Positions 26,167-34,252 of a stretch of DNA of 64,000 bases are shown here, in pieces. The DNA comes from Hydrogenophaga sp. (GTDB lineage: Bacteria > Pseudomonadota > Gammaproteobacteria > Burkholderiales > Burkholderiaceae_C). Numbering within the stretch: the stretch's first letter is position 1; each line of letters starts with the position of its first letter. Where the stretch lies: the NCBI GenBank assembly GCA_021154985.1, contig JAJNQE010000054.1, positions 1-64,000 on the forward strand, written 5' to 3'. Below the pieces are notes generated by a model. It was given only the letters and a program-made list of their open reading frames with translations. It did not search any database and was not told the origin of the DNA. The position numbers and the translations under genes were made by a program.

Positions 26167-27156
26167 ATGAGTTTCACCACCCGTTGTCCGGCCTGCGGAA
26201 CGACCTTCAGGATCGTTGCCGATCAACTGAAGATCTCTGAAGGCTGGGTGCGTTGTGGTCATTGCGCCGATGTGTTCGACGCCACGCTCTACCTGGAACC
26301 CTGGACGCCGGATTCTCCTGCCCCCGCTCCTGGCGGCCCAGCGAGCCCGCCGCCCTCGGCGCCGCAACCACAGCTCAGCGCGGCCAGCGATCCGGCCGAG
26401 GACGAGCTCGTCACGCGACCGCCCATGCCCCTGGCCGACGAGCCGCTTGCCGACGTTCCTGACGACGCCGACTTCAGCACCGAATTGCAGCGCTTCGCCG
26501 CCGCCAAAGCCGCCGAAGATGCATTGGCCGCCACTGCCAAATCGGCCGCTGCGTCCCAAGGATCATCGGTCGCCGCACCTGTGCCCGCAGTGACCGCGGC
26601 GGAGGACGAGGCCGGGGAGGCGGCCGAACCCGAAGCGGTCCCGGGTTTTGTTCGCCAGGCCCGTCGGCGTGCGTTCTGGCAGTCGCCCGGTGTGCGCATC
26701 GGTTTGTCCTTGCTGGTCTTGCTGCTCGGCGTGCTGCTCGCAGCACAGTGGGCGCTGCACGAGCGCGACCGCATCGCCGCCTGGCGGCCCGACCTGAAGC
26801 CGCTGCTCGAGCAGGTGTGTGCACCGCTGGGCTGCCGCGTGGGACCCGTGCGCAACATCGACGCCATCGTGATCGACAGCTCCGCACTGGTGCGCCGGCT
26901 CGGCAACTTTCACTCGTTCGACCTCGTGCTCAAGAACACGTCCGACACGCCGCTGGCCTTGCCCGCGCTGGAACTGAGCCTGACCGACACCCGAGACACC
27001 GTCATCTCGCGCCGCGTGTTTCTGCCCGAAGAGTGGCCCGATGCGCCCGATGTCTTGCCTGCACAAGGCTCGCTGGCGGTGAGTTTCAGCCTGTCGCTCG
27101 CCGTCGGTGATTCCTCGCCCATGGCCGGGTATCGCGCCCTGGTCTTTTACCCCTGA
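26167..27156 (+). CDS. Zinc-ribbon / DUF3426 membrane protein
   Basis: A 329-residue protein with an N-terminal MJ0042-type zinc finger (CPACGTTF and CGHC, residues 8-37), an acidic Pro/Ala-rich cytoplasmic linker (about 45-165), one membrane helix (about 178-196, IGLSLLVLLLGVLLAAQWAL in part) and a C-terminal DUF3426 domain (about 200-329) expected in the periplasm. Genes of this family commonly follow prmA in betaproteobacteria. Function is unknown. Confidence 0.88.
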   Translation: MSFTTRCPACGTTFRIVADQLKISEGWVRCGHCADVFDATLYLEPWTPDSPAPAPGGPASPPPSAPQPQLSAASDPAEDELVTRPPMPLADEPLADVPDDADFSTELQRFAAAKAAEDALAATAKSAAASQGSSVAAPVPAVTAAEDEAGEAAEPEAVPGFVRQARRRAFWQSPGVRIGLSLLVLLLGVLLAAQWALHERDRIAAWRPDLKPLLEQVCAPLGCRVGPVRNIDAIVIDSSALVRRLGNFHSFDLVLKNTSDTPLALPALELSLTDTRDTVISRRVFLPEEWPDAPDVLPAQGSLAVSFSLSLAVGDSSPMAGYRALVFYP

Positions 27157-27186
27157 CACCTTCCAGCCATCCGGATCGACTTCACC

Positions 27187-28077
27187 ATGCCCATTCTTGT
27201 TTGCGGCTCACTCGCCTTTGACACCATCATGACCTTCGAGGGTCGATTTGCCGAGCAGATCCTGCCCAGCCAGCTGCACATCCTCAATGTGTCCTTCCTG
27301 GTGCCTGCTTTGCGGCGCGAATACGGTGGCTGCGCCGGCAACATCGCCTATGGCCTGCGCCAGCTCGGCGCGCAAGCCGTGCCCCTGGCCACGCTGGGCA
27401 ACGATGGGCAGGAGTACCTGGAGCGCCTGCGTTCGCTGGGCGTGGACACCGCGCATGTGAACAGTGCGACCGAGAGCTACACCGCCCAGGCCATGATCAT
27501 GACGGACCGCGACAACAACCAGATCACCGCGTTCCACCCCGGTGCGATGTCGATGGCCCACGACAACCCGGTGCCCGCGCGCAAAGACATCGCGGTGGCC
27601 ATCATCTCGCCCGATGGCCGCGACGCCATGCTGACCCACGCGCGGCAACTGCACGCGGCTGGTGTTCCCTTCGTCTTCGATCCAGGCCAGGGCCTGCCCA
27701 TGTTCAACGGTGAAGAGCTCAAGCAGTTCATCGAGCTGGCCACCTGGATCACGGTGAACGACTACGAAGGCAAGATGCTGTCCGATCGGACCGGCTGGTC
27801 GTTCGAAGAGATGGCATCGCATGTTCGCGGACTCATCGTCACGCTGGCCGAGCACGGTTGTGAGGTGTGGGAAGGTGGACAGAAAACCGTGGTGCCTGGC
27901 GCGAAGGCCACCGAAGTGGTCGATCCCACCGGCTGTGGTGATGCGTTTCGCGCGGCGCTGCTGCATGGGCTTGAGCAAGGCTGGTCGCTGGCGCGGTGTG
28001 CCGACTTGGGCAATCGCATGGGTGCCGCCAAGATCGCGACCCGGGGTGGCCAGAACTACACCGCTCCACCGGTCTGA
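27187..28077 (+). CDS. PfkB family carbohydrate or nucleoside kinase
   Basis: A 296-residue sugar/nucleoside kinase of the ribokinase superfamily. It begins MPILVCGSLAFDTIM; the substrate-side glycines are GGCAGNIAYGLRQLG (about 42-56), and the ATP/anion-hole signature is DPTGCGDAFRAALLHGL (about 247-263) with the catalytic Asp in GCGD. The first motif has GCGD where most relatives have GAGD. Adenosine or a ribose-like sugar is a possible substrate, but this is not decided. It is convergent with the histone-like gene. Confidence 0.88.
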   Translation: MPILVCGSLAFDTIMTFEGRFAEQILPSQLHILNVSFLVPALRREYGGCAGNIAYGLRQLGAQAVPLATLGNDGQEYLERLRSLGVDTAHVNSATESYTAQAMIMTDRDNNQITAFHPGAMSMAHDNPVPARKDIAVAIISPDGRDAMLTHARQLHAAGVPFVFDPGQGLPMFNGEELKQFIELATWITVNDYEGKMLSDRTGWSFEEMASHVRGLIVTLAEHGCEVWEGGQKTVVPGAKATEVVDPTGCGDAFRAALLHGLEQGWSLARCADLGNRMGAAKIATRGGQNYTAPPV

Positions 28078-28086
28078 AGCAGGCAT

Positions 28087-28115
28087 GAAAAAGCCCGGCG
28101 CTTTCGCGCCGGGCT
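28087..28115 (-). terminator. Terminator of the histone H1-like gene
   Basis: AGCCCGGCGC and GCGCCGGGCT form a perfect 10-bp stem with a 4-nt loop. Read on the minus strand the stem is followed by TTTTT, so it ends the histone-like transcript; on the plus strand there is no U-run. Confidence 0.85.
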
Positions 28116-28137
28116 GCAAGCCGTCACAAGGACGACT

Positions 28138-28698
28138 TCAGGGCTTGCTGGACGTGGGGAACGGCCAGGCAGCCTGAGGGTTGAGCTTCGTCTGAGCCGC
28201 AGGAGCAGCAGGGGCCGCCGGCTTCTTGGCCGGCTCAGCTTTTTTTGCTGGGGCTGCCTTCGCAACAGTGGCCTTCTTGGCCGGCGCGGCTTTCTTCGCA
28301 GGCGCTGCTTTTTTCGCAGCAGGCTTCTTGGCAGCAGCTTTCTTCGCTGGTGCAGCCTTCTTGGCCGGCGCGGCTTTCTTCGCAGCTGGCTTCTTGGCAG
28401 CGGCTTTCTTCGCCGGTGCAGCTTTCTTCACTGCTGGCTTCTTGGCAGCAGCTTTCTTCGCCGGTGCAGCCTTCTTCACCGCTGGCTTCTTGGCAGCGAC
28501 TTTCTTCGCTGGTGCAGCCTTCTTCACCGCTGGCTTCTTCACAGCAGCTTTCTTCGCTGGTGCGGCCTTCTTGGCGACGACTTTCTTAGCCGGTGCGGCT
28601 TTCTTCGCGGGAGCTGCTTTCTTCGCAGCGACTTTTTTGGCCGGGGCGGCCTTTTTCGCCACAGCTTTTTTAGCCGGGGCTTTTTTCGCAGTTGCCAT
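28138..28698 (-). CDS. Histone H1-like Lys/Ala/Pro-rich DNA-binding protein
   Basis: A 186-residue protein made almost entirely of AAPAKKAAAKKPAVKK-type repeats, ending in a conserved non-repetitive tail LNPQAAWPFPTSSKP. Such proteins resemble the C-terminal domain of eukaryotic histone H1 and condense DNA in betaproteobacteria. The ATG at 28698 follows AAGGAG; an in-frame ATG at 28716 is less likely. The repeats make length changes by recombination or replication slippage likely, so copy number may vary between strains. Confidence 0.92.
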   Translation of the reverse strand: MATAKKAPAKKAVAKKAAPAKKVAAKKAAPAKKAAPAKKVVAKKAAPAKKAAVKKPAVKKAAPAKKVAAKKPAVKKAAPAKKAAAKKPAVKKAAPAKKAAAKKPAAKKAAPAKKAAPAKKAAAKKPAAKKAAPAKKAAPAKKATVAKAAPAKKAEPAKKPAAPAAPAAQTKLNPQAAWPFPTSSKP

Positions 28699-28756
28699 TG
28701 TTTTCTCCTTGATCAAGTTGCAAAGAGCACTTCATCGGTCACTGTGCCGGTGAAGT

Positions 28757-28814
28757 GATTCAACGCGCTGGAGCCGTGTGGATGCATCCACGGCTGGCCC
28801 CAAGGTGTTGAATC
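28757..28814. other. Nested hairpin of unknown function between histone-like gene and nrdB
   Basis: GATTCAAC (28757-28764) pairs perfectly with GTTGAATC (28807-28814); inside, AGCCGTG..GATG pairs with CATCCACGGCT. The structure lies upstream of the histone-like gene and downstream of the nrdB terminator. It may be part of the histone mRNA leader, but no known motif was recognised. Confidence 0.4.
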
Positions 28815-28821
28815 CTGTGAC

Positions 28822-28863
28822 AAAACCCTGCTCCGGGCACCGAGGTGCCTGGAGCAGGGTTTT
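28822..28863. terminator. Strong bidirectional terminator behind nrdB
   Basis: AAAACCCTGCTCC-GGCACC and GGTGCC-GGAGCAGGGTTTT form a stem of about 19 bp with one mismatch and a GA loop. A-run and T-run flank it symmetrically. It lies 59 bp downstream of the nrdB stop on the minus strand. Confidence 0.88.
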
Positions 28864-28922
28864 GAAATGTCGAAACGCATGTAAGACGTGTTCAATTGGG
28901 CAGTGCGACCCCGGCGGTGGCG

Positions 28923-30122
28923 TCAGTCCCAGGACAGGGCTCCGCCCGTCTGGTATTCGATCACGCGGGTTTCGAAGAAATTGCGTTCCTTCTTGAGGTC
29001 GATCATCTCGCTCATCCAGGGGAACGGGTTCTCTTCGTTCGGGAACATGGGCTCCAGGCCGATCTGCGTGGCACGCCGATTGGCGATGTAGCGCAGGTAA
29101 CCCTTGAACATGGACGCATTCATGCCGAGCACGCCGCGCGGCATGGTGTCTTCGGCGTAGCGGTATTCGAGTTCGACAGCCTTGAGGAACAGCTGCTTGA
29201 TCTCTTCCTTGAACTCGGGCGTCCACAGCATCGGGTTCTCCATCTTGATCGCGTTGATCAGATCGATGCCGAAGTTGCAGTGCATGGACTCGTCGCGCAG
29301 GATGTACTGGTACTGCTCGGCGGCACCGGTCATCTTGTTCTGGCGGCCCAGCGCGAGGATCTGCGTGAAGCCCACGTAGAAGAACAGGCCTTCCATGAGG
29401 CATGCGAACACGATCAGGCTCTTCAGGAGGCGCTGGTCGGTCTCGGGTGTGTCAGTGTGGAAGTTCGGGTCCATGATCGCTTCAATGAAGGGGATCAGGA
29501 ACTCGTCCTTGTCGCGGATCGACTGGACTTCGTTGTAGGCGTTGAAGATCTCGGACTCGTCCAGGCCGAGCGACTCCACGATGTACTGGTAAGCGTGCGT
29601 GTGGATCGCTTCTTCAAAGGCCTGGCGCAGCAGGAACTGGCGGCACTCGGGCGCGGTGATGTGGCGGTAGGTGCCCAGCACGATGTTGTTGGCTGCGAGC
29701 GAATCGGCGGTGACGAAAAAGCCGAGGTTGCGCTTGACGATGCGGCGCTCGTCGTCGGTCAGGCCGTTGGGGTCTTTCCAGAGCGCGATGTCGCGGCTCA
29801 TGTTCACTTCCTGCGGCATCCAGTGATTGGCGCAGGTGGCGAGGTACTTTTCCCAAGCCCACTTGTACTTGAACGGCACCAACTGGTTCACGTCGGTCTG
29901 GCCGTTGATGATGCGCTTGTCTGCGGCGTTGACGCGATGGCCTGCGGTGGCCGCAACGGGCGCTTTCACGGGCGCAGCGTTCGAAGAGAAAGAAGGAGCG
30001 AAGGAAGCGGGGGAGGCGGTGCGCTCACTCGACAGTGAGGCTTGCAGACCCTGCATGCTGGAGGGCATGGGGTTGTTCGCGGGCTTCGTGGAGGGCGTGG
30101 TGTGATCGTCCCAGGTCAACAT
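28923..30122 (-). CDS. nrdB: Class Ia ribonucleotide reductase beta subunit NrdB
   Basis: Supplies the tyrosyl radical for deoxyribonucleotide synthesis. A 399-residue di-iron protein with the ligand helices [19 protein letters not shown] and [17 protein letters not shown], and [20 protein letters not shown] near the N-terminus. The first 75 residues form a Ser/Ala/Pro-rich extension. The ATG at 30122 follows GGAAACACCT. It lies 141 bp downstream of nrdA on the same strand, probably in the same transcript, and ends at the strong terminator at 28822-28863. Confidence 0.95.
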   Translation of the reverse strand: MLTWDDHTTPSTKPANNPMPSSMQGLQASLSSERTASPASFAPSFSSNAAPVKAPVAATAGHRVNAADKRIINGQTDVNQLVPFKYKWAWEKYLATCANHWMPQEVNMSRDIALWKDPNGLTDDERRIVKRNLGFFVTADSLAANNIVLGTYRHITAPECRQFLLRQAFEEAIHTHAYQYIVESLGLDESEIFNAYNEVQSIRDKDEFLIPFIEAIMDPNFHTDTPETDQRLLKSLIVFACLMEGLFFYVGFTQILALGRQNKMTGAAEQYQYILRDESMHCNFGIDLINAIKMENPMLWTPEFKEEIKQLFLKAVELEYRYAEDTMPRGVLGMNASMFKGYLRYIANRRATQIGLEPMFPNEENPFPWMSEMIDLKKERNFFETRVIEYQTGGALSWD

Positions 30123-30263
30123 AGGTGTTTCCAATTCCTCGGATTATCAAAGTGTCTGCATGAATTGCAAAGTGATCGTGCTTGCTGCGCTGTGTTTGTG
30201 TTGCTGTGTCGCATCGATTGAAGTTCGACGCGACTCAACTCACACGACACAGCGCGGTGTCAT

Positions 30264-33200
30264 TCACTGACAAGCTTCGCAACCGGGATCGTCGATCGCG
30301 CAGAACTTGATGTCGGTGGCGGGCACTTCAGACGTCGCTGCGTTCGTTGTGACCGCCGCGTTTGCAGCGGTGGTGGCGGCCATGCCGGCGGTGGTTGCAT
30401 CCAGCGACACAGCGTTGAGTTGTCCCGTGCGACCAGTGGATTTTTCGGCTTGTGTGGCCGAGGTCGTGCGCAGGTAGTAGGTGGTCTTGAGACCACGCAG
30501 CCAAGCGAGCTTGTAGGTGTCGTCGAGCTTCTTGCCCGAGGCGCCGGCCATGTAGATGTTCAGGCTTTGCGCCTGGTCGATCCACTTCTGGCGGCGCGCA
30601 GCGGCTTCCACCAGCCACAGCGGTTCCACTTCAAACGCGGTGGCGTACAGCGCCTTCACTTCTTGCGGCACGCGGTCGATCGGACGGAGTGAGCCGTCGA
30701 AGTGCTTGAGGTCCATGACCATCACGTCGTCCCACAGGCCCAGCCGCTTCAAATCCTTCACGAGGTAGCCGTTGATGACGGTGAACTCGCCCGACAGGTT
30801 GGACTTCACCGAGAGGTTGCCGAAGCAGGGCTCGATGGAGGCGTCCACGCCGATGATGTTGGAGATGGTCGCGGTGGGGGCGATGGCCACGCAGTTGGAG
30901 TTGCGCATGCCGTCGGCGGCGATCTTCTTGCGCAGTGCGTCCCAGTCCATGCTGACCGAGCGGTCGACGTCCACATAACCACCGCGCTCGCGCGACAGCA
31001 GGTCGAGTGTGTCGGGCGGCAGGATGCCCTGGTCCCACAGCGAGCCCTTGTAGCTGGCGTAGCGGCCGCGCTCACGGGCGAGTTCGGTGGAGGCCCAGTA
31101 GGCGTAGTAGCACACCGCTTCCATGGAGCGGTCGGCAAACTCCACCGCATCGTTGGACGCGTAGGGGATGCGCAGCTCGTACAGCGCGTCCTGGAAGCCC
31201 ATGACACCCAGACCCACCGGGCGGTGGCGCATGTTGGAGTCGCGCGCCTTCTTCACCGCGTAGTAGTTGATGTCGATCACGTTGTCGAGCATGCGCATGG
31301 CGGTCTTGATGGTGACCTGCAGCTTGTCGTGATCGAGCACCTTCACGCCGTCGTCGGTGCGCTTGATGTGGTTGAGCAGGTTGACCGAGCCCAGGTTGCA
31401 CACGGCGGTCTCGGTGTCGCTGGTGTTGAGCGTGATCTCGGTGCAGAGGTTGGAGCTGTGCACCACACCGGCGTGTTGCTGCGGGCTGCGCACGTTGCAG
31501 GCGTCCTTGAACGTGATCCAGGGGTGGCCGGTCTCGAACAGCATCGAGAGCATCTTGCGCCACATGTCGGTGGCGGGCACCTTGCGGTAAGGCTTGATCT
31601 CGCCGCGCGCGGCTTTTTCTTCGTAGGCCACATAGGCCTTCTCGAAGTCGGCGCCAAACAGGTCGTGCAGGTCGGGCACGCTGTTGGGCGAGAACAGGCT
31701 CCACTCGCCTTTTTCCATCACGCGCTTCATGAACAGGTCGGGAATCCAGTTCGCCGTGTTCATGTCGTGGGTGCGGCGGCGGTCATCGCCGGTGTTCTTG
31801 CGCAGCTCCAGGAACTCTTCAATGTCCAGGTGCCAGGTTTCCAGGTAGGTGCACACAGCGCCCTTGCGCTTGCCGCCCTGGTTCACCGCCACGGCGGTGT
31901 CGTTCACCACTTTCAGGAACGGCACCACACCCTGCGATTCGCCGTTGGTGCCCTTGATGTGGCTGCCCAGGGCGCGCACGCGGGTCCAGTCGTTGCCCAG
32001 GCCGCCGGCGAACTTGGACAGCAGCGCGTTTTCCTTGATCGACTCGTAGATGCCGTCGAGGTCGTCGGGCACGGTGGTCAGGTAGCAGCTGGAGAGCTGC
32101 GAGCGCAGCGTGCCGCTGTTGAACAGCGTGGGCGTGGACGACATGAAGTCGAACGAAGACAACACCTCGTAGAACTCGATGGCGCGGGCTTCGCGGTCAA
32201 TCTCGTTGAGCGACAGGCCCATGGCCACGCGCATGAAGAACGACTGCGGCAGCTCGATGCGGGTCTTGCGCACGTGCAGGAAGTAGCGGTCATACAGCGT
32301 CTGCAGACCGAGGTAGTCGAACTGCAGGTCGCGCTCGGGCTTGAGCGCAGCACCCAGGCGGGCCAGATCGAACTGCATCAGGCGCTCGTCGAGCAGGTCG
32401 TTCTCCACACCTTTCTTGATGAACTGCGGAAAGTAGTCGGCGTAGCGCGCGCCCATCTCGGAAGAGGGCACTTCTTCACCCATGACTTCCTTGACGATGG
32501 TGTGCAGCAGCAGGCGCGCGGTGGCGTAGGTGTAGTCGGGGTCTTTTTCGATCAGCGTGCGCGCGGCCAGGATGGAGGCTTTGTAGACCTCTTCGATCGG
32601 CACGCCGTCGTACAGGTTGCGCTTGGTCTCGGCCACGATCGGGTCTGGCTGGATGTCCTTGCCCAAGCCCTTGCAGGCATCGGCGATCAGGGCTTGCAGT
32701 CGCTGCAGGTCGAGCGGCACGCGCTGGCCACCATCGATCACATGCAGCGTGGCTTCTGTCGGCTTGGCCACCTCGGCCTGGTGGGCGCGCTCCTGGGTGC
32801 GGCGCTCGCGGTAGAGCACGTAGGCGCGGGCGACTTCGTGGTGGCTGCTGCGCATCAGGCCGAGCTCGACCTGGTCCTGCACGTCTTCAATATGGAAGGT
32901 GCCGCCGCCTGGGCGCGAGCGCATCAGCGCCTTGACCACGGCACCGGTGAGCTCGTCCACCGTCTCGCGCACGCTGGCAGATGCTGCACCTTGCGTGCCG
33001 TGCACGGCCAGGAAAGCCTTCATCATGGCCACGGCGATCTTGCTGGGCTCAAACGACACCACCGCGCCGTTGCGGCGGATGATCTGGTACTGGGCGAGCA
33101 CGGAGCCGCCTGCGGTGGTGGGGGTCGACGTGGATGAACCCATGGGCTGCTTCGGAGACGGTGTGGCGGTGGTGGGGAAGGTGGCAGCAGTGGTCAGCAT
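30264..33200 (-). CDS. nrdA: Class Ia ribonucleotide reductase alpha subunit NrdA
   Basis: Catalytic subunit reducing ribonucleoside diphosphates. It has 978 residues. An N-terminal ATP-cone (about 45-135: YQIIRRNGAVVSFEPSKIAVAM) gives allosteric activity control; the barrel carries STPTLFNSGTLRSQLSSCYL, NLCTEITLNTSDTETAVCNLGSVNL in parts and PTATISNIIGVDASIEP; the C-terminal redox pair is CEAC in DPGCEACQ. The ATG at 33200 follows AGAGGAACC; the longer upstream frame overlaps the promoter. Two NrdR boxes lie upstream. Confidence 0.97.
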   Translation of the reverse strand: MLTTAATFPTTATPSPKQPMGSSTSTPTTAGGSVLAQYQIIRRNGAVVSFEPSKIAVAMMKAFLAVHGTQGAASASVRETVDELTGAVVKALMRSRPGGGTFHIEDVQDQVELGLMRSSHHEVARAYVLYRERRTQERAHQAEVAKPTEATLHVIDGGQRVPLDLQRLQALIADACKGLGKDIQPDPIVAETKRNLYDGVPIEEVYKASILAARTLIEKDPDYTYATARLLLHTIVKEVMGEEVPSSEMGARYADYFPQFIKKGVENDLLDERLMQFDLARLGAALKPERDLQFDYLGLQTLYDRYFLHVRKTRIELPQSFFMRVAMGLSLNEIDREARAIEFYEVLSSFDFMSSTPTLFNSGTLRSQLSSCYLTTVPDDLDGIYESIKENALLSKFAGGLGNDWTRVRALGSHIKGTNGESQGVVPFLKVVNDTAVAVNQGGKRKGAVCTYLETWHLDIEEFLELRKNTGDDRRRTHDMNTANWIPDLFMKRVMEKGEWSLFSPNSVPDLHDLFGADFEKAYVAYEEKAARGEIKPYRKVPATDMWRKMLSMLFETGHPWITFKDACNVRSPQQHAGVVHSSNLCTEITLNTSDTETAVCNLGSVNLLNHIKRTDDGVKVLDHDKLQVTIKTAMRMLDNVIDINYYAVKKARDSNMRHRPVGLGVMGFQDALYELRIPYASNDAVEFADRSMEAVCYYAYWASTELARERGRYASYKGSLWDQGILPPDTLDLLSRERGGYVDVDRSVSMDWDALRKKIAADGMRNSNCVAIAPTATISNIIGVDASIEPCFGNLSVKSNLSGEFTVINGYLVKDLKRLGLWDDVMVMDLKHFDGSLRPIDRVPQEVKALYATAFEVEPLWLVEAAARRQKWIDQAQSLNIYMAGASGKKLDDTYKLAWLRGLKTTYYLRTTSATQAEKSTGRTGQLNAVSLDATTAGMAATTAANAAVTTNAATSEVPATDIKFCAIDDPGCEACQ

Positions 33201-33372
33201 GGTTCCTCTTTCATTTGTTGTGATGGGCCTGATCGCAAGGTCGGGGCTTGGGAGCAAGACGTTCGGTTTCAGTTCGGGTTCGCGGCGTTGTTCGGGTTGT
33301 CTGAAAGTTCTCAGTGGGGTGAGAACGGGCCGGAACAACGTGGACTGTGTCGAAACTGGAAACGCAGAGCAC

Positions 33373-33388
33373 ACACTATATCTGGTGT
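33373..33388. promoter_or_regulatory. NrdR box 1 upstream of nrdA
   Basis: ACACTATATCTGGTGT closely matches the NrdR palindrome acaCwATATnTwGtgt. It lies 173 bp upstream of the nrdA start. With the weaker box at 33405-33420 the start-to-start distance is 32 bp, the three-helical-turn spacing typical of paired NrdR sites. Confidence 0.82.
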
Positions 33389-33404
33389 GTCGGTGGTCTT
33401 CAAG

Positions 33405-33420
33405 CCACTACGGGTAGCGT
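33405..33420. promoter_or_regulatory. NrdR box 2 upstream of nrdA
   Basis: CCACTACGGGTAGCGT keeps the CACTA..TAG core of an NrdR box but has a degenerate centre. Called mainly because it is exactly 32 bp from the strong box 1. Confidence 0.55.
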
Positions 33421-33643
33421 TTGAGAAAAAACCAAGCCCATCGGTTGAGCCCTGTTCTGCAGGTGCTGGCAACCGCCTGCAGAGCCTGCGCACCAAGGTG
33501 GCCCAGCGTCGCGCTGGAGCGCCCGAAAGTGCTGGGCGCCGCGCTTCAGACGCAGCAACGGCGGGCCTTGTGACGCGATTTGATCCTGTATGCCCCTGTT
33601 GGTCTGCTGCCTGGTGATGACGGGCCGCGTCCGGTCGGTAGCG
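33421..33643. other. Non-coding interval between nrdA promoter region and ampD
   Basis: Together with the nrdA leader it makes a 443-bp gap without a credible gene. Short inverted repeats such as CTGCAGG/CCTGCAG (around 33460-33482) are visible, but no clear terminator for ampD and no conserved reading frame. Confidence 0.5.
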
Positions 33644-34252
33644 TCAGGCGCGCGGAGGGCTCGTGCCGGTCGTCGCTTCAGGAAAAAACGCCAGCGACCA
33701 GCCCAGCTCATGTTGCAAACGCGCCCAGTCGAATCCAGGTCCGGGATCTTGCTTGCGACCAGGCGCGATGTGTTCATGACCGGCGATGTGGGCCACCGGA
33801 TAGCGCCCCCGCAAATGGCGACACAGGCGACTGAGGCTGTCGTATTGCGCGGCCTCGAACCGCTCGCCCTCCAGGCCTTCCAGTTCGATGCCGATGGAGT
33901 CGTCATTGCAGTTGTGGCGCCCTCGCCAGCAAGACGTGCCGGCATGCCAGGCGCGCGCATCGGCGTCGACGAACTGCACAAGTTCGCCGTCGCGGCGGAT
34001 GAAAAAATGCGCCGAGACTTCCATGCCCCGGATCTCCCCGAAGTAAGGATGGGCGTCCCAGTCCAGTGTGTTGGTGAAGAGTTGCTCCACCTCGGGGCCA
34101 CCGTACACACCGGGCGGCAGGCTGATGGAGTGCAACACGATCAGGTCGATCTGCGCACCGGCAGGCCGCAGGCCGTGGTTGGGTGACGGGCAGTGCCGTG
34201 CGGTGGTCAGCCAGCCGCCGGTCCACACGCCGGCCGGTGCCTCACGCCGCAT
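33644..34252 (-). CDS. ampD: 1,6-anhydro-N-acetylmuramyl-L-alanine amidase AmpD
   Basis: Cytoplasmic zinc amidase of cell wall recycling; its loss can induce AmpC beta-lactamase. The 202-residue protein shows VLHSISLPPG (first zinc His), GGPEVEQLFTNTLD, the second His in HAGTSCWRGRHNCNDDSIGIELEG (parts) and the third ligand and catalytic site in HEHIAPGRKQDPGPGF. The ATG at 34252 lies inside the end of pilR (11-bp overlap). Confidence 0.95.
   Translation of the reverse strand: MRREAPAGVWTGGWLTTARHCPSPNHGLRPAGAQIDLIVLHSISLPPGVYGGPEVEQLFTNTLDWDAHPYFGEIRGMEVSAHFFIRRDGELVQFVDADARAWHAGTSCWRGRHNCNDDSIGIELEGLEGERFEAAQYDSLSRLCRHLRGRYPVAHIAGHEHIAPGRKQDPGPGFDWARLQHELGWSLAFFPEATTGTSPPRA

Noticed and set aside
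30702..33137. 811-codon open frame antisense to nrdA
   Set aside because: Shadow frame of the highly conserved nrdA; composition is typical of complementary GC-rich third-position bias.
33336..33351. Third NrdR-like box (ACAACGTGGACTGTGT)
   Set aside because: Only the outer half-sites match and the 37-bp spacing to box 1 does not fit NrdR pairs.
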